From Clostridiales bacterium UBA4821 (GTDB lineage: Bacteria > Bacillota > Clostridia > Acetivibrionales > UBA4821): a DNA stretch of 21,714 bases. Under the pieces are notes generated by a model. The model searched no databases. It saw nothing but the letters and a program-made list of their open reading frames with translations, and was not told the DNA's origin. This document shows, piece after piece, positions 1-7,953 of this stretch. Numbering within the stretch: the stretch's first letter is position 1; each line of letters starts with the position of its first letter. The position numbers and the translations under genes were made by a program. The stretch is taken from positions 1 through 21,714 of the forward strand of contig DHFP01000240.1 in assembly GCA_002402315.1 (NCBI GenBank). Direction: 5' to 3'.

Positions 1-44
1 AATGTGGGTTCATGATTTTGCCGTTAAATATCTTTCCTGAGTAC

Positions 45-74
45 TTGATATTGTAATCATTACTTTGGTATAAT
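45..74 (+). promoter_or_regulatory. Putative sigma-A promoter of fhs
   Basis: TTGATA (45-50), an 18-nt spacer and TATAAT (69-74), with TGG just before the -10 giving an extended -10. The start would fall near 81, leaving a leader of about 110 nt before fhs. I looked for a tetrahydrofolate riboswitch in that leader and saw no recognisable core. Confidence 0.6.
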
Positions 75-192
75 TTTCATTACTTACCGGAGAAAATGAC
101 AATTCTTTATTCAGCTTTGCAGTTAAAGCCAATTTTCAGACAGGTTATATTTAATATATATTAATAAATACATAAAAAGTGAGGTTATATTT

Positions 193-1866
193 ATGAAGAG
201 TGATATCGAAATTGCTCAAAGTGCAAAGATGTATCCTATTACCGAAATTGCCAGGTCTGCAGGAATTGACGAAGATTTTATCGAGCAGTATGGTAAATAC
301 AAGGCAAAAGTTGATATTAAGTTCTACGAAAAAGTAAAAAGCAGACCGAGCGGCAAATTAATTTATGTTACTGCAATCACGCCAACACCTGCAGGTGAAG
401 GGAAGACAACTACAGCTGTAGGACTAACGCAGGCAATAGGAAAACTGGATAAAAAGGTTATGCTGTGCTTGAGGGAGCCTTCACTTGGTCCGACATTTGG
501 TGTTAAAGGAGGAGCTGCAGGAGGAGGATATTCACAGGTAGTTCCCATGGAGGATATTAATCTTCACTTTACCGGGGATATACATGCCGTAGGATCTGCT
601 CACAACCTACTGGCCGCTATGTTGGAAAATCATATGGTTCAGGGCAATAAGCTTGGAATTGACCCGGCACGCATAATCTGGAAACGCGTTATGGATATTT
701 GCGACAGGCAGCTTAGAAATATTGTTGTGGGTCTGGGTGGTAAAGTTAACGGCATACCGTTAGAGTCAGGGTTTGATATCACAGTAGCATCAGAGGTTAT
801 GGCTATACTATGCCTGGCTTCAGATATGGAAGACTTGAAAAAAAGGCTTGGGAATATCCTTGTTGCATACAATTATGACAATAATCCTATATATGCAAAG
901 GATTTAAAGGTTGTGGGGTCTATGGCTTTGTTACTTAAGGATGCTATCAAGCCTAATCTCGTTCAAACATTAGAAGGCCAGCCTGCATTCATACATGGAG
1001 GTCCATTTGCCAACATTGCTCATGGCAATAATTCTATCATTGCTACCAGAATGGCATTAAAATTAGCTGATCTTGTGGTTACAGAAGGAGGGTTTGCCGC
1101 AGACCTGGGAGCAGAGAAGTTCTTTGATATAGTGACAAGGTCAAGCGGCCTAAGACCTGACGTTATAGTTCTGGTGGCTACCATTCGGGCCCTAAAATTC
1201 CATGGGGGAATCAACAAGGCAGAATTAAATGAAGAAAACCTAAAGGCGCTGGAAATTGGAATTGCAAACCTGGATCAGCACATTGAAAATATTACCGATA
1301 AATTTGGATTGCCGGTAGTTGTTGCAGTTAATCGTTTCCCGAGTGACACGCAGAAAGAAATTCACTTCCTGCTGACTCATTGCAAGTCGAAGGGCGTAAG
1401 AGCCGCCCTGTCGGAAGTAGTAGTGCGCGGGGGCGAAGGTGGTATCGGGTTGGCTGAAGAGGTGTTGAATGCACTTGAGAAGGATGTTAACAAATTTAAG
1501 CCGATTTATGACCTTGAAATGTTCTTAGAAGATAAGATCAAAACTCTGGCAAAAGAGATTTACAGGGCAGACGAAGTAACTTTTACCGTGGAAGCGGGTA
1601 AACAGCTAAAAAGGCTAACTGAATTAGGATATGGAAATCTTCCGATATGTATGGCCAAGACGCAGATGTCGTTTTCTGATGACCCTTCGCTGAAGGGTGC
1701 ACCCAAGGGATGGACATTAACCGTAAGGGAAGTTAAGGTGTCTGCCGGTGCAGGCTTTGTTGTGGCTCTTTCAGGGACCATGATGACCATGCCGGGACTC
1801 CCCAAGGAACCGGCAGCAGAGAGAATGGATATACTTGAGGATGGAACAATTGTAGGTCTGTTTTAG
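193..1866 (+). CDS. fhs: Formate--tetrahydrofolate ligase (10-formyl-THF synthetase)
   Basis: This cytosolic enzyme makes 10-formyl-THF from formate, THF and ATP. It is the formate-fixing step of the methyl branch of the Wood-Ljungdahl pathway and a general source of one-carbon units for purine synthesis. The 557-aa length matches the family, and the protein is recognisable throughout. The nucleotide-binding loop TPTPAGEGKTTT is at residues 63-74, followed by the conserved REPSLGPTFGVKGGAAGGGY stretch. The C-terminus has the typical TMPGLPKEPAAERMD motif. The ATG at 193 follows GAGG at 181-184 with an 8-nt spacer. The gene appears monocistronic, with its own promoter at 45-74. Its stop overlaps the stop of the convergent SLH gene, and no hairpin terminator is visible after it. 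In a Clostridium without other acetogenic genes in view, the likely role is C1 metabolism rather than autotrophy; that is inference. Confidence 0.97.
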   Translation: MKSDIEIAQSAKMYPITEIARSAGIDEDFIEQYGKYKAKVDIKFYEKVKSRPSGKLIYVTAITPTPAGEGKTTTAVGLTQAIGKLDKKVMLCLREPSLGPTFGVKGGAAGGGYSQVVPMEDINLHFTGDIHAVGSAHNLLAAMLENHMVQGNKLGIDPARIIWKRVMDICDRQLRNIVVGLGGKVNGIPLESGFDITVASEVMAILCLASDMEDLKKRLGNILVAYNYDNNPIYAKDLKVVGSMALLLKDAIKPNLVQTLEGQPAFIHGGPFANIAHGNNSIIATRMALKLADLVVTEGGFAADLGAEKFFDIVTRSSGLRPDVIVLVATIRALKFHGGINKAELNEENLKALEIGIANLDQHIENITDKFGLPVVVAVNRFPSDTQKEIHFLLTHCKSKGVRAALSEVVVRGGEGGIGLAEEVLNALEKDVNKFKPIYDLEMFLEDKIKTLAKEIYRADEVTFTVEAGKQLKRLTELGYGNLPICMAKTQMSFSDDPSLKGAPKGWTLTVREVKVSAGAGFVVALSGTMMTMPGLPKEPAAERMDILEDGTIVGLF

Positions 1867-3881
1867 TCTTTGATAATGTAGACATACAACGGCCCATTCA
1901 TTCCGGGAGGAATACAGAATGTAAAATTGACCTGCTTTTCGCTGGTTTTTTCAATTATTAGCTGTCTGCCAGGATACAATGCCGTATCTTTAGAAGGAGC
2001 CATAACATAAGCAGCACCGCTGGCATCATAAAAGGTTGGAAAACTGGGGTAATCTTTAGTAGCTCCCCGGAATTCTATTGCGAAAGTTAATGGTTCAGCC
2101 TGTTGGTTGTCTATATTAACGTTAAACAGCTCACCGTAATGCCCGTCATTGGTTACGATACCTTCCTGATTGTAGCCCAACTGTTCCGGATGAATAGAAG
2201 ATTCCTGAGTATAAGACTTATTGTCATTTCCTATTTGGAAGCAGGTATTCTTATCTATAGTTGAAGCATCTATACTTATATCGAAATCCGCGTTTTCAAA
2301 TGCCCCTCTCGAGTGAATTCCATCCGGTTCGGCAAGCTGACCTTTATTAAATGCTGATTGTATGGGGCCAAGTGTCTCATATTGTGTATATGCTACTCGC
2401 ATAATATAGGTGTTTGTTACTTCCATGTCGAAATCACCTACATAGGTTCCAACTTTTCCAGGTGAAAGAGCACCCTCAAATATTACCTGCCTTGATTTAG
2501 GCTGTATTACATGTACCTTGTTTCTTATTTGAAAGGTTGGTTCCCAGTAAGCTTCTTTTTTTCCATTTCTCACATTATGAAAGAAGTGTTGTGCAAAATA
2601 TCCTGCGGTATTTCCAAATGAACTCGAACTGTAACCACCCTTTTCGGTAAGTATAAGATCACTATCACTGAGGTTTTCAACCTCTATACCCAAGGTTATT
2701 TTGCTGGAAAACTGATTCTCATGGTAGAACAACAGCCTTGAATTATCGTCCTGCTTATTTGAATCGAATAATAGTTGTTTGGTATTAAGAGCTATTGCTT
2801 CAGGAGAATCTGATATGAATAACTTTCTATCCCCAGAGGGAGAAGGTGTTAGTTTATTAATCAAGGCGTTTTTGTTTTCAAGATACATGGTGCTTTCTAC
2901 TATTTGATCTTTAGAGGCATTCCTATATCTGTCAAGACCGTCGTTGTCACTCTTGGTTAAATTAATAGTAACAGGGAAGGATTCAAGCTTAACACCCTCT
3001 TTTGTATAGGCAACAGCCTTTACAAAATGGTAGCTTGGTGCGAATTTCGAGATATCAATTTCTCCGGTAAAGGGGCTTGTAGTAAAAGTTTTTACAGTTT
3101 TGTTATCGTTGGTTGTAATATCTACTTTTTCTATTAAAGGGAGTAAAGCATCCATGATGGTTACATCTATAGGCATAGCATTACTGTATCTATGACCTGC
3201 TACAGGATTACTTATAGTGACTGGATATACTTCCTTTTTATATGCCGCATCAATTAATCTGGCAGCCATTGCTGCTGCTTCCTGTCGTTTTGCCGGTTCG
3301 AAGGGTTTAAATTCCGTAGAGGTTCTACCGTTTATAATGCCATAACTCTTGGCAATAAATATATAATCCTTATGTTCAGCTACATCTGTAAAGCCCGGAT
3401 CGGCATTCTTACATAGAGTTACTACATCTTGACATTTCAACGCACGTACACTCATAATCGCAATTTCTTGACGGGTTATATTGCCCTTAGGATCAAAAAG
3501 GTTATTGGGATAGTCATCTTTGATAATTATTCCTTGCTTTAAAGCTCTATCTATATATGGAGAATACCAACTGGAGACAGGGACATCATCAAAAGATTGA
3601 GTTTGCATATTATTAGGCATGTCCTGCCCGGTAAGTTTTAAAAGCATAGTAACAAATTCAGCCCGGGAAATGTGTCTATTGAAGCCAAAGGTGTTGAAAC
3701 CGTCACCTTCTGCTGCACCAAGGAATTTTAGCCTGTATATGTACTTTTCTGACCAATGGCCCTTGGGGACATCCTTGAATACAAAGGTATTATCATTTGC
3801 CAGATTAATTCCGGCTGGCAAGAGAATAAGGGATAATATGAGAGAAATTATCAGTTTTTTTAGTCTCCAAATCATATGCAT
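1863..3881 (-). CDS. Secreted protein with three S-layer homology domains
   Basis: Likely a cell-surface protein held to secondary wall polymer by SLH domains. I start it at the ATG at 3881, which sits 7 nt after a perfect AGGAGG (3889-3894); this gives 672 aa. A TTG further upstream in frame would place the ribosome site inside the gene. Residues 1-28 form a signal peptide (Arg/Lys-rich start, then a Leu/Ile core). Three SLH repeats follow at about 34-85, 96-149 and 163-211, each beginning with an F-x-DV type motif. Residues 218-318 look like an Ig-like beta domain. The remaining 350 residues are beta-rich and I do not recognise them. No hydrolase, dockerin or cohesin motif is visible. It lies downstream of two other envelope-type genes on the same strand and overlaps the fhs stop tail-to-tail. 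Confidence 0.85.
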   Translation of the reverse strand: MHMIWRLKKLIISLILSLILLPAGINLANDNTFVFKDVPKGHWSEKYIYRLKFLGAAEGDGFNTFGFNRHISRAEFVTMLLKLTGQDMPNNMQTQSFDDVPVSSWYSPYIDRALKQGIIIKDDYPNNLFDPKGNITRQEIAIMSVRALKCQDVVTLCKNADPGFTDVAEHKDYIFIAKSYGIINGRTSTEFKPFEPAKRQEAAAMAARLIDAAYKKEVYPVTISNPVAGHRYSNAMPIDVTIMDALLPLIEKVDITTNDNKTVKTFTTSPFTGEIDISKFAPSYHFVKAVAYTKEGVKLESFPVTINLTKSDNDGLDRYRNASKDQIVESTMYLENKNALINKLTPSPSGDRKLFISDSPEAIALNTKQLLFDSNKQDDNSRLLFYHENQFSSKITLGIEVENLSDSDLILTEKGGYSSSSFGNTAGYFAQHFFHNVRNGKKEAYWEPTFQIRNKVHVIQPKSRQVIFEGALSPGKVGTYVGDFDMEVTNTYIMRVAYTQYETLGPIQSAFNKGQLAEPDGIHSRGAFENADFDISIDASTIDKNTCFQIGNDNKSYTQESSIHPEQLGYNQEGIVTNDGHYGELFNVNIDNQQAEPLTFAIEFRGATKDYPSFPTFYDASGAAYVMAPSKDTALYPGRQLIIEKTSEKQVNFTFCIPPGMNGPLYVYIIKD

Positions 3882-3917
3882 TACTTTTCCTCCTAAGTAA
3901 ATAATCAAGCATTATTA

Positions 3918-3958
3918 ATTATAGCTGTACTTATATGGGAAAGTAAGCTAAGTTACAA
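3918..3958 (-). promoter_or_regulatory. Candidate promoter region of the SLH gene
   Basis: Two overlapping sigma-A-like options read on the minus strand. One is TTACTT (3946-3941), 17 nt, TATAAT (3923-3918). The other is TTGTAA (3958-3953), 17 nt, TATAAG (3935-3930). Either would let the SLH gene be transcribed apart from the two genes upstream of it. Which one is used cannot be decided by eye. Confidence 0.4.
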
Positions 3959-3984
3959 TAATGTAAAAAATTATTAATGTACTA

Positions 3985-4581
3985 TTAAAATTGGTCAAAC
4001 AAGTGATCCATACCTTGAGCGTCTGCAAGGTCAATTTCAATGGCATTTATCTTCGGCATGGTTGAAAGCAGATAGGTTATATCTTGTATAAGGGAATCTT
4101 TTTCGGTTAACAAATTACAGTAATCCTTATATATATCGGACTCTTTAAGAGTGGTTTCGGCTAACCGTTTAACTTCAATTTCCCATGAAGAAATTTTTTC
4201 TTTTATTAGTCTGTTTTCAATAGTTCGTTCAATAATTTCCTGGTTTATACCTGAAATTATTATTTTAATATTTTTCTTTTTAGACTGGTACTGCAATGGA
4301 TAGAATATCCGGCTTTTATTTGATGGATTATTAGACCACTCATGCCAGGTATTAATTGATATTATTGCATTAGTATTTAAACGGTGTACTTCCTTGGTGT
4401 TTTCCTCAAACTTCGTTTGGTCTTGAATGAGGTCCTGCAATTTATCACTATAGACCTTCTGAAATACTATTTTTGACTCATCCTCAATTTGTTTTTTGAG
4501 CAAAATGAGATTTTGGTGAAGTGAAAATAAATTCCTTGTCATTTCTTGTACAAGAGCTAATCTCTGATTACTTCCGTTCAT
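3985..4581 (-). CDS. Hypothetical coiled-coil protein
   Basis: A 198-aa protein I do not recognise. It is rich in Glu, Lys, Ile and Leu and has long stretches of predicted helix, notably residues 8-70 and 110-190, consistent with a coiled coil. There is no signal peptide, membrane segment or cysteine motif, so it is probably cytoplasmic. The ATG at 4581 follows a GGAGGGG site that overlaps the region right after the upstream stop codon. Only 16 nt separate it from the HEAT/SH3 gene, so the two are almost certainly co-transcribed. Translational coupling and a physical partnership with the membrane protein are plausible but inferred. Confidence 0.75.
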   Translation of the reverse strand: MNGSNQRLALVQEMTRNLFSLHQNLILLKKQIEDESKIVFQKVYSDKLQDLIQDQTKFEENTKEVHRLNTNAIISINTWHEWSNNPSNKSRIFYPLQYQSKKKNIKIIISGINQEIIERTIENRLIKEKISSWEIEVKRLAETTLKESDIYKDYCNLLTEKDSLIQDITYLLSTMPKINAIEIDLADAQGMDHLFDQF

Positions 4582-4597
4582 ACACGTATCCCCTCCA

Positions 4598-5785
4598 CTA
4601 TTTTAACCATTTTGAACTTGCCCAGCCAACTTTACCATCTAGTGTCTTTACCATATACCATATACTGCCGTTTTGGTCCTTTTGCTCCTGGTTCATATAA
4701 GTTACTTTGGTTTGATAATTCATTAGGCTGCCTATTCTGGCACTTGATTCAGAAGGCTTGGCGCGAAGACTCAAACCGCGCCTGGCAGTAATGGTATAAA
4801 CTTTAAGGTTAGACTGAGAGGGAGGCCTGGTTTGTAGCTTGGATACTTCTTGAGTTTCTTTGCCGCCGTTCAAAAGGTCTGTTGCGCCCTCGGATACCAT
4901 GGTTAGGAACTGGTTTGAGAGGCCAAAAACAATTTGACTTACCTCATTAGGTTTTATGTTTGTATGCTGTTCAAGAGGCTTGCTTATCCAAGGGATATTT
5001 ATAGCAAAAATAAAAAGCATAAGCATTGAGAGCGATGTTAGTATCTTATGGGTTCTTGCAAATTTAAAGGGCAGACTGATCACCCATAAAGAATTTTTCC
5101 CTATATGAAGAAGTTTGGATCCCAGGGAATGTGTAAAATTAGCACTTACATGAGGGAAGCAGCCTATTTCGTTAGCATTTGTTCCGAGGCTTATGACCTT
5201 AGAGGCCAAAGAAGTATAAACAATAGAAAAGAGTTTTCCGGGAGAAGAAAGGACCAGTTTATAGACGTCATAAAACCTTTGTTTAGAGGTTTTATAACAA
5301 GCTTCAAACCATTCTTTCCAAGAGAAGATATCTTCGAGTATAAAGTCGTTGTTAAATTCCACATAGTTCTTAATTGTATCTATGTAGTCACTTGCCGGAA
5401 CATTGAAGTTTAATTTTGGTGAATAGCTTGGAGCTTTTATTTCGGAGCGGACTAGCAAATCTTCTATTGTTTCATTACCTGTAAAGTGAGTCAGCAGTCT
5501 GTTGGCGATATATATATCTTCATTGTACTTCATAGAGGCTGCTTTTATGGCCCAAGCGGCAAGTTCCCTGTTCGTTTGGTCTTCAGAATGGTTTTCCAGA
5601 ATATCACTAAGGTAAACAATACCTTCATTAAGTTGAAGTTTACCGATCCGGAGGATAGCTTGCCGTCGGATGAACAGCTCGGGACTGCGAAGATAAAATG
5701 AAAGCTCCTTCACAGAGGTAAGATGCGAGATTATTCTGAATGTTTCTTTTTCTACTCTGTACCATTCTGGGTAATTGATAGGCAT
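4598..5785 (-). CDS. Membrane protein with HEAT-like repeats and a C-terminal SH3b domain
   Basis: A 395-aa protein with an unusual layout. Residues 25-85 contain helical-repeat pairs of HEAT type (for example SPELFIRRQAILRIGKLQ). A long helical middle section follows. A single membrane helix lies at about 247-267, with Lys/Arg/His residues just before it. The C-terminal SH3b domain (about 328-394) contains the typical GLSLRAKPSESSARIGSL and GKVGWASSKWLK segments. By the positive-inside rule the N-terminal repeats should be cytoplasmic and the SH3b domain outside, where such domains commonly bind peptidoglycan. It could therefore link a cytoplasmic partner to the wall. The 16-nt gap to the coiled-coil gene makes that product the obvious candidate partner. 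The start ATG follows a GGGGGAG site. I know of no named function. Confidence 0.8.
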   Translation of the reverse strand: MPINYPEWYRVEKETFRIISHLTSVKELSFYLRSPELFIRRQAILRIGKLQLNEGIVYLSDILENHSEDQTNRELAAWAIKAASMKYNEDIYIANRLLTHFTGNETIEDLLVRSEIKAPSYSPKLNFNVPASDYIDTIKNYVEFNNDFILEDIFSWKEWFEACYKTSKQRFYDVYKLVLSSPGKLFSIVYTSLASKVISLGTNANEIGCFPHVSANFTHSLGSKLLHIGKNSLWVISLPFKFARTHKILTSLSMLMLFIFAINIPWISKPLEQHTNIKPNEVSQIVFGLSNQFLTMVSEGATDLLNGGKETQEVSKLQTRPPSQSNLKVYTITARRGLSLRAKPSESSARIGSLMNYQTKVTYMNQEQKDQNGSIWYMVKTLDGKVGWASSKWLK

Positions 5786-5818
5786 ACCAATCTCTCCCCC
5801 GTAATTGTATCTAATGAT

Positions 5819-5827
5819 ATCATACCA
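5819..5827 (-). promoter_or_regulatory. Weak extended -10 candidate for the HEAT/SH3 operon
   Basis: TGG followed by TATGAT on the minus strand, about 34 nt upstream of the start codon at 5785. I see no good -35 at 16-18 nt. A longer transcript from the promoter near 6069 that reads past the hairpin at 5935-5967 is an alternative source. Confidence 0.3.
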
Positions 5828-5924
5828 GAAACAAGCGAAAAAGAATGTAGGCCGGGGATACCAAATTAGATAATATAGAATAGTTTTTTAGTCTTGTTTA
5901 TTAGCAGGACTATTTACCTATTTT

Positions 5925-6062
5925 AAAAGAAAACGAGGGCTCCGGCTGTTAAAAAGCCGGAGCCCTCTAAAAATCTATCAAAAGAGGGGTTGGTATGAGC
6001 TTTTTGGCTGTATTATATTTCCTATTATTTTCATTATAACATTTTGTGCAAATGCAAGCTAT
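5925..6062 (-). ncRNA. Candidate small RNA or attenuator leader
   Basis: A minus-strand transcript is implied by an intrinsic-terminator-like hairpin (5967-5935) with a T-rich tail on that strand. There is no minus-strand gene between it and the divergent XPB operon. Two TATAAT hexamers (6074-6069 and 6038-6033) could start it, giving about 100-140 nt. It contains no ORF with a ribosome site. It could be a free-standing small RNA, or a leader controlling the HEAT/SH3 operon whose start lies 150 nt further on. I do not recognise an RNA family. Confidence 0.35.
5935..5967 (-). terminator. Strong hairpin, minus-strand terminator or attenuator
   Basis: A perfect 13-bp GC-rich stem (GAGGGCTCCGGCT at 5935-5947 against 5955-5967) with a 7-nt loop. 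On the minus strand it is followed by GTTTTCTTTT, whereas the plus-strand side has no T tract. It therefore acts on minus-strand transcription. Just upstream in that RNA, CCCTCT (5988-5983) can pair with AGAGGG (5968-5963), the first bases of the terminator stem, giving a possible antiterminator. Confidence 0.7.
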
Positions 6063-6068
6063 TGACGT

Positions 6069-6111
6069 ATTATACAAATTTTTTAAATAAAATTTGTGCA
6101 ACTTGCACAAA
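6069..6111 (-). promoter_or_regulatory. 19-bp palindromic operator fused to a -10 element (copy A)
   Basis: The palindrome TTTGTGCAACTTGCACAAA (6093-6111) has perfect 9-bp arms around one central base. On the minus strand its TTGCAC (6101-6096) is followed after 21 nt by TATAAT (6074-6069). The palindrome centre would lie about 40 bp before the transcript start, where activators that overlap the -35 bind. A half site, TTTGTGCAA, recurs at 6043-6051. The same arrangement is present at 21569-21611. The cognate regulator is unknown. Confidence 0.55.
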
Positions 6112-6182
6112 AAGTGTTTCCCAAAATATAGTTTTTGATATAAAATGATAAGAAGTATATGGGTATTTGTTTAAAAGTGTGT

Positions 6183-6212
6183 TTGATTTCTTTCTAGTTT
6201 AAATGATATAAT
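6183..6212 (+). promoter_or_regulatory. Putative sigma-A promoter of the XPB operon
   Basis: TTGATT (6183-6188), 18 nt, TATAAT (6207-6212). The transcript would begin near 6219 and carry a leader of about 55 nt with AGGAG at 6261-6265. Confidence 0.6.
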
Positions 6213-6273
6213 AAAACATTGTGTCATGTAGTTTTCAAAATCGATACTAATTGCACTTCAAGGAGTAATAAAT

Positions 6274-7953
6274 ATGGAATTTAGGCCGAATAATCCTTTG
6301 ATTGTACAAAGTGATAAAAGCATAATAGTGGAAGTGAATAGTCCTCTTTATGAAGAAGCAAGGGATGCAATTTCACGGTTTTCTGAAATTGTAAAAAGTC
6401 CTGAGTATATTCATACTTATAGAATAACTCCTCTTTCTCTTTGGAATGCAGCAGCAAGTGGAATGAAGGCCGGAGAAATGACCTCGGCACTTGAGAAATA
6501 CGGCAAGTATGGTTTGCCGGATAACGTGAGAAAAGACATCATAGATTATGTAAGTAGATATGGTAAGGTTAAACTTTTTAAAGAGAATGAAAAATTGGTT
6601 TTAAAGTCAGATGACCATTTGCTTATTACAGAAATAGAACATAACAAAAAAGTCATACAGTATGTTACTAGTAAGATTGACGCTAATACACTAGTGATAG
6701 ACGCCGGTATGAGGGGGCATGTAAAGCATGCCTTGTTAAAAATCGGATTTCCTGTTGAGGATTTGGCTGGCTATGTCGATGGTGCATTACTGGATGTTCA
6801 GTTAAGAGGCGCTACAACTAGAGGGAAGGATTTCTCTCTTCGGAGGTACCAGAGGGATGCAGCCGATATTTTCTATGCCGGGGGGTCAGCTGCCGGTGGA
6901 AGCGGAGTCATTGTTTTGCCATGTGGAGCAGGTAAGACTATAGTCGGAATGGGTGTGATGGATAAGCTGAAGTGTGAGACTCTCATACTGACAACTAATA
7001 TAACGGCTGTAAGGCAGTGGAAAGAAGAACTGCTGGATAAGACCAATCTAAGTGAAGAAATGGTAGGAGAATATACCGGAGAGGTAAAAGAGATAAAGCC
7101 GGTTACTATTTCAACCTATCAGATTTTAACGCACAGGAGAGGAAAGGAGTCTGATTTTCCTCATTTTAAATTATTTAATTCCAAGGATTGGGGATTAATC
7201 ATTTACGATGAAGTCCATTTACTGCCGGCTCCGGTATTTAGAGTAACGGCAGAAATTCAGGCCATGAGAAGATTGGGACTTACTGCGACACTGGTTAGGG
7301 AAGATGGACTAGAAGAAGATGTATTTAGCCTTATAGGTCCTAAGAAGTATGATATTCCATGGAAAGAGATGGAAAGGCAGGGGTGGATTGCAACAGCCAC
7401 CTGTACGGAGATAAGGGTTCCTATGGATGGCCAGCAAAGGGTAGAGTATGCCATGAGCTCAACAAAAGAACAGTTCAGAATAGCTTCAGAGAATGAAAAT
7501 AAGTATGGGGTTGTAGAAAAGATTTTAAAGAAGCATGAAGACGATAATGTATTAATTATAGGACAATACATTAATCAATTGGAAAGCTTAGCCGATAGAA
7601 TTAATGCTCCAATAATAACCGGAAAAACTCCTAATAGTGATAGGCAGCAGCTTTATCAAAAGTTTAAGGAAGGCAAACTCAAAAAGCTAATTGTATCTAA
7701 AGTGGCCAATTTTGCTATAGATCTGCCGGATGCCAATGTAGCTGTACAGGTATCAGGCACCTTTGGCTCGAGACAGGAAGAGGCTCAGAGACTCGGAAGA
7801 ATACTAAGACCCAAAAGTGACCAGAGCCAGGCTCACTTTTACTCAGTAGTGACAAAAGAAACTAAAGATGAAGAGTATGCATCCAACCGGCAACTGTTTT
7901 TAACAGAACAAGGCTATAAATATAGAATTATCGATTCGGAGGAATTAAACTAA
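6274..7953 (+). CDS. XPB/Rad25-type superfamily 2 DNA helicase
   Basis: An ATP-dependent 3'-5' DNA helicase or translocase of the XPB family, known from nucleotide excision repair and transcription in eukaryotes and present in some archaea and bacteria, including mycobacteria. The 559 aa are complete. Residues 8-105 resemble the N-terminal domain of bacterial XPB (Helicase_C_3 type). A Q-like motif is at 187-200. Walker A, PCGAGKT, is at 216-222 and DEVH at 312-315. TAT is at 337-339, followed by the XPB-specific RED triad at 342-344 in TLVREDG. Motif VI, QRLGRILRP, is at 505-513. The ATG follows AGGAG with an 8-nt spacer. The stop overlaps the start of the next gene by one base (TAATG), so the two products are probably translated together. 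No nuclease gene of the archaeal Bax1 type is next to it. Confidence 0.93.
   Translation: MEFRPNNPLIVQSDKSIIVEVNSPLYEEARDAISRFSEIVKSPEYIHTYRITPLSLWNAAASGMKAGEMTSALEKYGKYGLPDNVRKDIIDYVSRYGKVKLFKENEKLVLKSDDHLLITEIEHNKKVIQYVTSKIDANTLVIDAGMRGHVKHALLKIGFPVEDLAGYVDGALLDVQLRGATTRGKDFSLRRYQRDAADIFYAGGSAAGGSGVIVLPCGAGKTIVGMGVMDKLKCETLILTTNITAVRQWKEELLDKTNLSEEMVGEYTGEVKEIKPVTISTYQILTHRRGKESDFPHFKLFNSKDWGLIIYDEVHLLPAPVFRVTAEIQAMRRLGLTATLVREDGLEEDVFSLIGPKKYDIPWKEMERQGWIATATCTEIRVPMDGQQRVEYAMSSTKEQFRIASENENKYGVVEKILKKHEDDNVLIIGQYINQLESLADRINAPIITGKTPNSDRQQLYQKFKEGKLKKLIVSKVANFAIDLPDANVAVQVSGTFGSRQEEAQRLGRILRPKSDQSQAHFYSVVTKETKDEEYASNRQLFLTEQGYKYRIIDSEELN

Noticed and set aside
81..192. Tetrahydrofolate riboswitch before fhs
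   Set aside because: The leader is AT-rich and lacks the conserved core and pairing of that riboswitch.
3882..3908. In-frame TTG start adding nine residues to the SLH protein
   Set aside because: The AGGAGG ribosome site would lie inside the gene; the ATG at 3881 has ideal spacing and is followed by a clean signal peptide.
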